From the NCBI RefSeq assembly GCF_014202425.1, contig NZ_JACHGT010000009.1, forward strand, positions 124,001 to 188,000: a DNA stretch of 64,000 bases, in the 5' to 3' direction. Positions 43,193 through 52,800 of the stretch are shown piece by piece. Each line of letters begins with the position of its first letter. The stretch's first letter is position 1. The position numbers were made by a program, and so were the translations under genes. The DNA is from Phytomonospora endophytica (GTDB lineage Bacteria; Actinomycetota; Actinomycetes; Mycobacteriales; Micromonosporaceae). Below the pieces are notes generated by a model that had not been told where the DNA came from, did not search any database, and was given only the letters and a program-made list of their open reading frames with translations.

Positions 43193-46100
43193 TTACCGCA
43201 GCCCGAAGGCGCGGATCACCTCCTGGGTAACGGTGTTGCCCGCATCGTCCCGCGCGGTCGCGCGGATCGACACGTACTTCGAGGCGTCCTTGGGCACGGT
43301 CATCGTGCTCTTCCAGCCGCCGTGCCCGTCGGCGACGAGCGAACCGGTCTGCCAGGTCGCGCCGTCGTCGTAGGAGAACTCGAAGGTCGCACCGGTGACA
43401 CTGCCGGCGCCGGTCACGCCGGGCATGTGCGAGGCCTCCAGACCGAAGGACACCTTGCTGCCGGCCTTGACGTCGCCGCCGAGGTCGGTGTCGACGGTGT
43501 AGTCCAGCTGGAGCAGCGCCAGGGCGCGCAGCTCGTCGGCGGTGTGGCCTTCGGAGGAGAACTCCCACTCGGTGTGCGTCCGGGTCGAGTACTCCCAGGC
43601 GTCGGGCCGTTGCGCGTCGAGGACGAGCCGGTAGTCCTGCCGTTCCATCGGCAGATCCAGGTAGATCGCCTGCCAGACCGACTGCTTCAGCAGCGTCTCG
43701 CCCTGGTAGAGCTTCAGGTCGAGCGCCTCGTCACCGAGGAAACCGGCGTGCCCGCGACCGGAGTCGGTCCACGGCGTGATGTTGATCGTGGTCCACGTTC
43801 CCGGGTAGCGCACGGGCTGCCAGGCGCCGAGGCCGAGGCGGGGACGCACGACCGGCTGGAACCAGTTCCTCGTCTGCCGCGAACCGGGCGCGTACACGTC
43901 CCGTCCGCCGCGCGACTCCCAGTCGAGCCCGGCCGAGTAGGCGATCTCGTGGTACTCGGTGCCCTCGGGCGCCGAGACCCATTCGGTGCGCACCGACGGG
44001 ACCGGCAGGTACTCCGCGAACCCGATCGCGCGCGGCGACCACGGCCGCAGGTCGTAGCGGAAACCGCCGCCCTCGCCCGGGGTCTTGCCGTGGTAGCGGG
44101 CGTCGACGCGGGCCAGGTCGCGCTTGGCGGGACGGTAGGTCAGGTCCGCCGGGACCGCACCGGGGTGCGGGTCGACGAGGTCGTAGACGAAGGGGGTGTA
44201 CTTCGTGGAGACCGCGGTCAGCGGGATCCCCCACCTGGCGAGCCGGATCAGCCCGGCGCCCTTGTCGGCCTTGAGCGAGGCGACCAGCAGGCCCTCGGTC
44301 TCGTAGTACTCCGACAGCACGCCCGGTTCGTCGTTGACGACGATCAGCAGCGCGACTCCCGCGGCCTTCGCCGCGGCGGCGCGTTCGGCCGCCGGGACCT
44401 CGTCGTCGCGGGTGATCACCGCGATCTTGCCCTTCGCCCTCAGGCCCTCGTAGTCGGCGGCCGCGCCCTTTCCGGCGTAGACCGTCGGCTTGGCGAGCCA
44501 GCGGAAGTCGGTCTGCGTCGAACCGGCCTGTACGAGCGCGTCGATCTCCCCGAGCCCGAACAGGCTCAGCGTCAGCGGGGAAAGGCCCTTGCGCCAGCGG
44601 GCGTAGAACTCGAACTCGCCGACGGTGACCGGAGCGGTCGGGGTGACGTAGACGTCCTCGACGTACAGCGGCAGGATCGCGCCGTTGTCCATCACGGAGA
44701 CGTCGCTGAGCTTGCGGTGGGTCCAGACGTGGCGCTGGCGGTCGACGGTGTCGACGGGCGCCTCGGCCTCGCTCTTGACGGCGGTGCGGGCGTCGAGGAC
44801 GACCGTGGTGTCGCCGTCGAGCACGATCTCGTTGGCCAGCAGGATGACCAGCGAGCCGTCGGCGGCGCCGTCGGGTCCGGGCTGGTCGAGGAACATCGTG
44901 ATCGCGTAGGTGCTGGGCGACAGCCGCAGCTCGGTCTCGCCGTCGATCGCGATCGGGTAGGGCTCGGCCCATTCGAGGCTCTGGATCCCGAAGGAGCCGG
45001 TGGCGGGCGCGCCGTCGCGGCCGATCACCTTGACGGTGAGGCCGTAGCGCTCCTCCTCCTTGACCAGGCCGAGGCCGGTGTGCGCGACGGCCGTTCCGGC
45101 GACCGAGGCGGTCACCTTGCCGCCGTAGGTCTTGCCGAGGGGCAGCGGGCCCGGGGTCGCGACGACGTCCACGGTGGAGCTTCCACCGGCGGGGACGGTC
45201 ACTGTCGAGCTGGAGAGGCCGAAGGCGCCTTCCGGGGCGGCCGTACCCGTCTGGTCGGCGACGGCCAGCGTGAGGTCGAGCGTCACGTCGGTGTCGCCGG
45301 TGTTGTCGTAGGTGACCGTCTTGGTTGCCGGACCGTCCTCGTGCGGCCAGTCGTAGAAGCCGAAGTCGATCGAGCCGGTCGCGGTGATCGTCGCCGACAC
45401 CGCGGCGGCGACGTCGACGCGGCCGGTGCCGATCTCGTAGGGCGTGTAGGCCAGCTGCTTCGAGGTGCTCATCAGCGCGTTCTTGATGCGCTCACCGGAC
45501 CAGCCGGGGTGCTGCTGTTTGAGGATCGCGGCGGCACCGACCATGTGCGGTGTGGCCATCGAGGTGCCCGACATCGACTGGTACAGGCCGGATCCGTCGG
45601 CGTACTGGGAGCGCGCCGCCGAGATGTCCACACCTGGCGCGGACAGGTCGGGCTTGAGGGCGTAGCTGCCGGTGAGCGGTCCCTGGCTGCTGAAGTAGGC
45701 GATCTCGTCGCTCTTGTCGACGGCGCCGACGGTCAGCGCCGAGGACGCCGAACCGGGCGCGCTGATGCAGCCCGAGCAGCCCGAGTTGCCGGCGGCGATG
45801 ACGAAGAGGGTGCCGGAGGCGGAGAGCTCGTTGACGGCCAGCGACATCGGGTCGCCGCCGTCGTCGGGGGCCTGGCCGCCGAGGCTCATGTTGACCACGT
45901 CGGCGCCCTGGTCGACGGACCATTCCATGGCGTCGATGATCCAGGAGTCCTGGCCGTAGCCGGAGTCGTCGAGGACCTTGCCGACGATGACGTCGGCGCC
46001 GGGGGCGACACCGGTGTGCTGCCCGTCGCCGACGCCGGAACCGGCGATCGTGGAGGCGACGTGCGTGCCGTGGCCGTGCATGTCGTTGACGCCGTTGGGG

Positions 46101-46879
46101 CTTCCGGTGAAGTCCTTGGTGACGGTGATCCGCTCGGCGAGGTCCGGGTGGGCCGCGTCGATGCCGGTGTCGAGGACGGCGACGGTCGTGCCGGTGCCGT
46201 CGTAGCCGGCGGCCCACGCGTCGGGCGCGCCGATCTGCGGCACGCTCTGGGTGAGGTCGGCCTTGACCTTCCCGTCGAGCCAGAGGTGGTCGACGCCGGA
46301 GGACAGCGCACGGGCGTGGCCCGAGGACGTCAGGTCGTCCCAGAGACCACCGGGCTCGTCACCGTCCACTGTGTACGCGGCGGCGTTGATGCTGGACAGC
46401 GCTCGCCCCGTCCCGACACCGTCGAGTGTGGACAGACTGCGCGGCATGGCCGAGCCGTAGGAGGCGATGACCGGGATGCCGTCGGTGTAGCCGTATTCGA
46501 GCAGGAGGTCGACGTTGAAGAGGTCGATGTCGACGGACTTGGCCGTGACGAAGGGCATCGCCTCGTCGGGGATGACGTAGGTGCTGCCGTTGAAGGTCTG
46601 GGTGCGGACGCCGCCGGTGGCGCCTTCGGGCCGGTCGACCTCGATGGTCGAGGTGCCGTCGCCGAGGGCGTGCACGCGAACGACGTCACCGGTGAGGAGG
46701 GTGACGGAGCTGTCCGCGGGCACGCCCTGCGGCGTGGCGATGATGGACGGGGAAGGGGCCGGGTCGGCCGCCTGCGCCGGGGCCGCGAGCCCGGAGAGGG
46801 CGATCGCGGGCGCCACGGTGAGCGCGAGCGCGGGCGTGAAGCGCCGGGCGACGCGTCTTCTGCTTGGGGGCATGCGCAT
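43193..46879 (-). CDS. Secreted subtilisin-like serine protease (S8), multidomain
   Basis: A 1,228-residue exported protease. The N-terminus is a Sec signal (RRRVARRFTPALALTVAPAIALSGLAAPAQA) ending in AQA. The catalytic triad is Asp in VAVLDTGIDAAHPDL, His in HGHGTHVASTIAG and Ser in GTSMATPHMVGAAA; the oxyanion Asn is in VIAAGNSGC. A long C-terminal part of beta-rich domains follows, including a PA-like segment (GLRAKGKIAVITRDDEVP) and a final Ig-like domain (ATFEFSYDDGATWQTGSL). No sortase or membrane anchor is visible. The start is the first ATG; a second ATG at 46873 lies seven bases after TATAAA and would suit a leaderless transcript. Confidence 0.93.
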   Translation of the reverse strand: MRMPPSRRRVARRFTPALALTVAPAIALSGLAAPAQAADPAPSPSIIATPQGVPADSSVTLLTGDVVRVHALGDGTSTIEVDRPEGATGGVRTQTFNGSTYVIPDEAMPFVTAKSVDIDLFNVDLLLEYGYTDGIPVIASYGSAMPRSLSTLDGVGTGRALSSINAAAYTVDGDEPGGLWDDLTSSGHARALSSGVDHLWLDGKVKADLTQSVPQIGAPDAWAAGYDGTGTTVAVLDTGIDAAHPDLAERITVTKDFTGSPNGVNDMHGHGTHVASTIAGSGVGDGQHTGVAPGADVIVGKVLDDSGYGQDSWIIDAMEWSVDQGADVVNMSLGGQAPDDGGDPMSLAVNELSASGTLFVIAAGNSGCSGCISAPGSASSALTVGAVDKSDEIAYFSSQGPLTGSYALKPDLSAPGVDISAARSQYADGSGLYQSMSGTSMATPHMVGAAAILKQQHPGWSGERIKNALMSTSKQLAYTPYEIGTGRVDVAAAVSATITATGSIDFGFYDWPHEDGPATKTVTYDNTGDTDVTLDLTLAVADQTGTAAPEGAFGLSSSTVTVPAGGSSTVDVVATPGPLPLGKTYGGKVTASVAGTAVAHTGLGLVKEEERYGLTVKVIGRDGAPATGSFGIQSLEWAEPYPIAIDGETELRLSPSTYAITMFLDQPGPDGAADGSLVILLANEIVLDGDTTVVLDARTAVKSEAEAPVDTVDRQRHVWTHRKLSDVSVMDNGAILPLYVEDVYVTPTAPVTVGEFEFYARWRKGLSPLTLSLFGLGEIDALVQAGSTQTDFRWLAKPTVYAGKGAAADYEGLRAKGKIAVITRDDEVPAAERAAAAKAAGVALLIVVNDEPGVLSEYYETEGLLVASLKADKGAGLIRLARWGIPLTAVSTKYTPFVYDLVDPHPGAVPADLTYRPAKRDLARVDARYHGKTPGEGGGFRYDLRPWSPRAIGFAEYLPVPSVRTEWVSAPEGTEYHEIAYSAGLDWESRGGRDVYAPGSRQTRNWFQPVVRPRLGLGAWQPVRYPGTWTTINITPWTDSGRGHAGFLGDEALDLKLYQGETLLKQSVWQAIYLDLPMERQDYRLVLDAQRPDAWEYSTRTHTEWEFSSEGHTADELRALALLQLDYTVDTDLGGDVKAGSKVSFGLEASHMPGVTGAGSVTGATFEFSYDDGATWQTGSLVADGHGGWKSTMTVPKDASKYVSIRATARDDAGNTVTQEVIRAFGLR

Positions 46880-46969
46880 CTTTATATGTGTCCAGGTGGA
46901 TGCGCGGCCCCGATGAGAGCTGACGAGTTCCCGTCCGGTCGTAAACTCGCCACGGCCTGTCGTGTCCTG

Positions 46970-47740
46970 TCAGGCCTGGGCGTCGAGCCACTCCCGGAAG
47001 CCGGGACCGGCGAGCCGGGCGTGCGGTCCGGGGAGGAACGCGCCCTCGGCGGCGAGGTCGCCGTCGGGGAACGCGGCGGCGTCCACGGGGACGACCCGCA
47101 CGCCAATGCGGGTGCCGAGGAGCTCGGCGACCTCGGACATGGTCTCCTCGCGAGGTCCGGCGATCTCCGGGAAGGGCGTCCCGGGAGTGTGGCCATTGGG
47201 CGCGTCGGGGTCCGTGGCCAGGTCGGCGAGCGCTTCGGCGGCGGTCCGGGCGGACACGAGCCGGCTGGGCAGTGCCGGTACGTGGGCGACGTCGCCCTGC
47301 CGCCATTCCAGGAGTTGCCCGACCAGTTCGTGGAACTGCGCGGCCCGCAGGACCCGGACGGGCAGGGACGCGTCCAGGTGTGCCTCCTCGTGCACCTGCT
47401 GGGCGGCGAGGAAACCGGTGGTGGCCTTGTCGGCGCCGATGATGGAGGCGACGACGATGAGGCCGGCCCCGGCCTTCCAGCCGGCTTCGTGCATGTTGCG
47501 CGCGGCCGTGCGGAAGAACTCGGCGGCGGCTTCCTGGTCCGGGCCGCGCCGGGACGCACAGTCGATGATGACGTCGACGCCGGTCAGGGCTTCGACGAGG
47601 CCGTCGCCGGTGATGACGTCGACGCCGGTGGCGCGTGACATCGGCACGACCTCGTGCCCGCGTTCGGTCAGCACGTCGACGACATGACGTCCCAGGCGCC
47701 CGGTCGCTCCCGCGACGGCGAAGGTGGTGGTGGTACTCAT
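46970..47740 (-). CDS. NmrA/SDR-type NAD(P)-binding protein
   Basis: A 256-residue atypical SDR. The Rossmann loop is FAVAGATGRLGRHVVDVL and no YxxxK active-site pair is evident, so a redox-sensing or binding role (NmrA-like) or a quinone/flavin-type reductase is possible. The ATG is preceded by GGAGG. It follows the AhpD-like gene by 24 bases on the same strand; both are divergent from a MarR regulator. Confidence 0.85.
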   Translation of the reverse strand: MSTTTTFAVAGATGRLGRHVVDVLTERGHEVVPMSRATGVDVITGDGLVEALTGVDVIIDCASRRGPDQEAAAEFFRTAARNMHEAGWKAGAGLIVVASIIGADKATTGFLAAQQVHEEAHLDASLPVRVLRAAQFHELVGQLLEWRQGDVAHVPALPSRLVSARTAAEALADLATDPDAPNGHTPGTPFPEIAGPREETMSEVAELLGTRIGVRVVPVDAAAFPDGDLAAEGAFLPGPHARLAGPGFREWLDAQA

Positions 47741-47764
47741 GCTCGGTGTCCTCCTTTCCCGTTG

Positions 47765-48259
47765 TCAGTCGCGGTAGTTCTGGCCGGGGGGCATGCCGGG
47801 GATCGGTTTGGCGATCAGCGCGGCTGGGGCGAAGAAGCCCATGTGGCCGATCACGAGGACGAGGGACCACATGGCCTCGTCGTCGTAGTGCGCGGAGGCC
47901 TCGGCGTAGAGCTCGTCGGAGACGCGCTCGCCGTCGGGGTTGGGCGTGTGGACGGCGTCGACGAGCTTGAGCGCGACGCGTTCGGCGTCGGTGAGGCAGG
48001 TGGCCGCGCGCCAGTCGGCGACGGCCGCGATCCGCTCCGGGGTCTCGCCCGAGTTCTCCAGGTCGGCGGTGTCGCGGACGGTGAAGTAGTCGCTGCCGAG
48101 GAGCTGACCGACGCGCAGGCACATCAACTTGACGGTGGTGTCGGGGAGCACGCCGGTGTCGACGACGCCGTGCAGGGCTTGGGCGGCGGCGGCCATGTTC
48201 GGGACGAAGCGCATGGGGTTGGGCATGCGGGAGGTCGTCCGCGCCGGTGATGTCGGCAT
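47765..48259 (-). CDS. AhpD/carboxymuconolactone-decarboxylase-fold protein without CxxC
   Basis: A 164-residue helical protein of the AhpD fold. The helix that normally ends in GCxYCxxxH reads LMCLRVGQLLGSDYFTVRDT, so the redox CxxC pair is replaced by S-D-Y-F. A later WSLVLVIGHMGFFAPAAL preserves the helix with its histidine. Alkyl-hydroperoxidase activity by the usual cysteines is therefore excluded; another activity or loss of function is possible. AAAGGAC precedes the ATG at 48259. It heads a two-gene operon with the NmrA-like gene. Confidence 0.82.
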   Translation of the reverse strand: MPTSPARTTSRMPNPMRFVPNMAAAAQALHGVVDTGVLPDTTVKLMCLRVGQLLGSDYFTVRDTADLENSGETPERIAAVADWRAATCLTDAERVALKLVDAVHTPNPDGERVSDELYAEASAHYDDEAMWSLVLVIGHMGFFAPAALIAKPIPGMPPGQNYRD

Positions 48260-48463
48260 GGTGACGTCCTTTCTTTAGAGGTGCGCTCGTTTCGACGAGG
48301 CGGCGCGCCGCTTTGTGAGGCGGGCGCGACGGGCGGATCGCCCCGTCGCGGGCGATCACCGTCCGGAAAGGTGCGTCCGTCGAGGTCAGGGGCGGGCGTG
48401 GACCGAGCGGACCCGGTATAGGTGCGGCTCGAATGAGACGGCGATCTCACGGGTCTCGGCGAG

Positions 48464-48892
48464 GTGCTTTCGCACCTTTTCGGCTACACCCTCAACCGGC
48501 TGCAGAAGACACTGCGGGCGCGCATGGACGAGAACCTGGCGTCACTCGGTCTCAGCGCACCGCAGTACGCCGTCCTCTGCCTGCTCGCCGCCGACCCGGG
48601 CATCGCCAACGCCGAACTCGCCCGCCGCACCTTCGTCACCCCGCCGACGATGATCCGCATCGTCATGGCCATGGAGCAGGCCGGACTCCTCGCGCGCACG
48701 CCCGATCCCGAGGGCGGCCGCAAACTCGGCGCCCGCCTGACCGCGGAGGGCGAACGCCGGCTCGGCCTGGCGAGCAAGGCGGTCGCGGCGACCGAGGGCG
48801 TCCTGGCCGAGACCGCCGGCGAGGACGGCGCGACGATCCTGCGCTGGCTCGGCGAGGCCGCCGACCGACTCGACGGGATGCGGTCGGGCTAG
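48464..48892 (+). CDS. MarR-family transcriptional regulator
   Basis: A 142-residue winged-helix repressor. It has the dimerisation helix LNRLQKTLRARMDENLASLG, the recognition part NAELARRTFVTPPTMIRIVMAME, and the wing LARTPDPEGGRKLGARLTAEG with the conserved D-x-R-like turn (DPEGGR). It is divergent from the AhpD-like/NmrA-like operon; the shared region contains the short dyad CTCGT-TTCG-ACGAG (48286–48299), a possible operator. The GTG start at 48464 gives a standard N-terminus. Confidence 0.88.
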   Translation: MLSHLFGYTLNRLQKTLRARMDENLASLGLSAPQYAVLCLLAADPGIANAELARRTFVTPPTMIRIVMAMEQAGLLARTPDPEGGRKLGARLTAEGERRLGLASKAVAATEGVLAETAGEDGATILRWLGEAADRLDGMRSG

Positions 48893-48901
48893 CCTCCCCG
48901 C

Positions 48902-49819
48902 ATGGGCGACGACCTGGAAAAGCCGATCGCGCGGGCGATCCGGCGCCGCGACGGCGACCTGTACGAACTCGCCGAGACCGCGCCCGAACGCCTCACACCG
49001 TTCCTCCCCCGCCTGATCGCGGCGGGCGTGGTCTACCCGGCGACCCTGTTCCGCGCGGCCGACACCGCGGCCCGGCGCGCGCTCATCGACCGCATCGACG
49101 CCGGCGACCCGGACGACGATCTGAACCACCTGCTCATGGCGCTGGTCCAGTCGTCCGGCCCCGAGACCGCCGCCGCATTCCTGCACTGGCGGGACGACCC
49201 GCCACCGCGGGCGGGCGAACTCCTCGTCGCACCCGCCCACTACCTGCGCGAAGGCGGCCGCGAACTCGACGTCGACGAACCGCGCGAACTGTGCTCACCG
49301 TCGGGCTACTCGCTCCACACCGTCGACGGCCCGCAGATCCCCGAAGGCGAGACCTGCCACGACTGCGATGGTCCCTTGTGGACCGCGCTTGACGTCGACA
49401 CCGCGTCCCCGGAAGTCGCCGAGGCACTCGCCCACACCGCCTGGCACGGCCGCCTGCGCGTCGACGTCTGCCACCGCTGCGACTTCACCGCCGACGTGAT
49501 CTACCGCGAGGTCGCGCCCGACGGAAGCTGCCGCCGGTCACCGCACAGCCCCTCGGGCGCCGGCGAGGAGGCCGATCCCCCGACCGCCCGCCTCGCCGTC
49601 GGCGAGCCCGCCGGGCGCTTCCCCGGCGGCTCGGCGATCGGCGGCCTGCCGGTCTGGCGCGACGACGCCCGCTATCCCGCCTGCCCGGACTGCGGCCGGA
49701 CGATGGATTACATCGCGCAGATCGACCTCGGCGACCCATGGGACGACTTCCTCGACGGGCGGCTGACCTTCTTCCTGCACGGGGCCTGCGGTCTGGCGGG
49801 GATGTTCGCGCAGGGGTGA
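48902..49819 (+). CDS. Hypothetical protein with DUF1963-like C-terminus
   Basis: A 305-residue cytoplasmic protein with an N-terminal helical part and two zinc-ribbon-like cysteine groups: ETCHDCDGPLW / VDVCHRCDF and YPACPDCGRTMDYIAQID. The final GGLPVWRDDARYPACPDC…FFLHGACGLAGM resembles the C-terminal part of DUF1963/YwqG-type proteins. The function is unknown. It follows marR by nine bases on the same strand, so it may be cotranscribed with it. Confidence 0.8.
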   Translation: MGDDLEKPIARAIRRRDGDLYELAETAPERLTPFLPRLIAAGVVYPATLFRAADTAARRALIDRIDAGDPDDDLNHLLMALVQSSGPETAAAFLHWRDDPPPRAGELLVAPAHYLREGGRELDVDEPRELCSPSGYSLHTVDGPQIPEGETCHDCDGPLWTALDVDTASPEVAEALAHTAWHGRLRVDVCHRCDFTADVIYREVAPDGSCRRSPHSPSGAGEEADPPTARLAVGEPAGRFPGGSAIGGLPVWRDDARYPACPDCGRTMDYIAQIDLGDPWDDFLDGRLTFFLHGACGLAGMFAQG

Positions 49820-49863
49820 CCACAGTGGACGGTCCTGTCGCCCCCTCCCCCTAGGATCGCCCG

Positions 49864-52800
49864 ATGCGACGCATCGGCACCTGGCTGGCGGAGTCCGGCG
49901 GCGGGCTCTACATCCTCATCGGGGACGCGAAGGCGGCGGAGCGAACGGTCGCGGTGACCGGCCGGCCGGGCCTCGACCTGACCGGCCTGACGGTCGCCGG
50001 CTGCGTAAAGGCGCTGGCCGCCGGGCTCGGTCTGCCGCCCTGCGACCGGACCGCCGAACTCGCCGCCGCCCTCGCCCGGCGCGACGGCGGCGACGTCACC
50101 ATCGCGCTCCACGACCTCGCCGCCGCGAACGATCCGGCGGGCGTCGCGGGCACGGTCGCCCGGCGCCTTGCCGCCGAACCGGGCGTGCGGGTCATCGTGA
50201 GCATGCGCTCCCGCGACGAACGCCTGATCGCGCTCCTCGGCCCCGCCACCGTCAACGACCGGACACTGTGGACGCCGCGATGGGCGAACGCCCGGAACCC
50301 CGCCGCACTCACCCTCCTCGCCGGGCATCGCGCGTACGTCCGCGCGCTGACCACCCTCACGCTCCCCGGCGGGCGGCCACTGTTCGCATCCGGCTGCGAG
50401 GACGGCGACGTCCGGCTGTGGGATCCCCTCGCGGGCGAACAGTTCGGCGCGCCCTTCGCCGCGCACACCGACGGGGTCCACGCCCTGGCGTCCCTGCCCT
50501 CCGACGAGGGCGACCTGCTCGTCTCCGGCGGCTCCGACGGCCTGGTCCGGATCTGGGCACCACTGTCCGGACGGATCCTCGGCGAGTTCGACGACGGCGA
50601 CGACGTCCGGGCCCTCGCGGTCGTCCCCACCGGCGGCGGCCACCTCGTCGCCCTCGGCGGCGGCACTCGCGTACGCCTGTGGGATCCGCGCACGAACACC
50701 ATCGTCCGCGAACTGACTCTGCCGGACGGCTCGGTCACGGGCCTCGCGGTCCATGCGAGCGGCGGCCGCGTGCTCCTCACCGCCAGCGCCTACCACGTAT
50801 CGACCACCACCTGGGACGTCACGACCGGGGAACGCACCACCGAGCTCGGCGACTCCGGCAACGTGGCGAGCACCGCCGGTGGACTGCTCGTGACCAGCGG
50901 GCCCGGCGGCCGCCCACGGTTCTGGGACCCGGCGACGGGCGCGCACCTCCGCGACGGCGACAACCACCACGGCGGCCGGAAGGCCGTCACCGGCGGGATC
51001 TCGGCGATCGGCGCACTGCCCGACGGCCGGACGGTCACCGCCGGAAGCGACGACGACGCGATCCTGCTGTGGGACCCCGCGACCGGCGCCTGCGACGGCG
51101 GCGTCCTCCTCAACGGCAAGGGCCTCACCTACGCGCTCACCTCGACCGGGACGCCCGACGGCCGCACGCTCATCGCCGCCGCCACCGGCCAGCAGGTGTG
51201 GCTGTGGGACGCCGCCAACGCCGCACCCGTCGGGCACCGGCTCGTCGTGTGGTCCATCGCCGCCGACGACGACACCCTCACCGCCGTGGACATGTACGGC
51301 GTACGCCGCTGGGACGTCCGGACCGGCGAAAGGCTCGGCGCCTTCGTGCCCGACAACGTCGACACGATGCAGCGCGCCTTCGCGCTCGCCGACGGCCGGG
51401 TGCTCGTCGCCGACCGCCGTTCCGGCACGCGCGTCTGGGATCCCGCGACCGGCGAACGGCTCGCGACACTGGACGCCCCCTTCGTCGCGCACGCGCTCAT
51501 GCCCGACGGGACCGACCGCCTCCTGTCTCGGGTCGGGTACCTTCACCGCAGCGTCGACGCCGAGCCCGAGATGCGGATCTGGGACCCCCTGACCGGTGCA
51601 CGGACCGCCGCGATCACCTCACCCGAGGGACGGATCCGCTCGTCGGTCTACGTCTCGCGGCCGGACGGGGATTGCTGGATCGGCTGCCGCACCGACGACG
51701 GCGCGCTCGTCTTCTTCGACGCCGCCACCTTGGAACCGGTCGGCGCGCGGCTGGCACAGGTGTCCGAGCACCGCGTCCCGTGCGCGTTGTCGGACGGCCG
51801 GGTCGTCTCCGCCGAGGACGACGGGACCCTGCACTTCTGGGATCCGTCGACCGGCGAGGCGGTCGGCGACCCCCTGCCCGGACGCGGCATGACCGTGCGC
51901 TCGGTCGCCGAGATCCCCGCGCCCGGCGGGATGTGGCTGGCCGTCGCCGACGATGCCGCCCTGTCCTTGTGGGCGGGTGGCGTGCGTGTCGACGAGATCG
52001 CCTTCGGCGTGCCGGTCCGCACGCTGACGGTGCTGCCCGACGGCGGCCTCGCCGTCGGCACCGAGCACGGGATCGCCGTCCTCGACGTGCACACCGACCG
52101 CGAGACGCACCCGCTGCCGGCGCCCGCGGCGCGGCCCGGGGAGCCCGCTTCGGAGGCGGCCCGCGTCGTCGACCGGGGCGCGGGCAGATGGGTGATCGCC
52201 TGGCGCGTCGAGCACGAGCGCGGCCTGTTCCACCCGGCCCTCACGACCGATGGGCGCGTCGTCTCCGTAGACCGCGACGACCTGATCCACGTCCACGGCC
52301 CGGACGGCACACCGGTCGGCGAGCCCTTCGCCGGTCCGGGCGACACGCAGACGCTGACCGCGGTGGACGTCGGCGATCGCACCCTGGTCGCGGCCTACGG
52401 GCTCGACGGGACCGTCGACGAGGAGGAGGTCGAGCGCCGCGCGATCCTGGTGCGGGACGCGGCGACCGGCGAACCCGCCGGAGACCCGATCGCCGACGAC
52501 GCGTTCACCGAGTACTACCTCGACGTCAGCGGTCTGGTCCCGAGCACCGACGGCGCCCGCCTGGTCGCGGTCGTGGGGAACGAGTGGGGCTCCAGCGGCC
52601 ACGCCTGGGATCTGGGCGCTCGGACGCTGCGGCACACGTTCTCGATCGAGTCGGTCTCCGACGTCTACGCCCAGGCCCTGCTGCCCTTCGAGGCCGACGG
52701 GCGGGCCGCCGTCGTCGGCACCTTCAGCGACTACGACCAGGACGATGACCAGGCCCTGCTGGTCGCCGCCTTCGACCTGGAGACGGGTGGTCCGGTGGGC

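Noticed and set aside
43076-47638. A 1,520-codon plus-strand open frame across the subtilase gene
   Set aside because: It is antisense to a protease with an intact signal peptide and catalytic triad; its composition (Gly/Val/Asp/Arg-rich) is a G/C-bias shadow.
48433-49392. Plus-strand Arg-rich frame overlapping marR
   Set aside because: Frame shadow of the MarR and DUF1963-like genes, with HRRRRPGRR-type composition.
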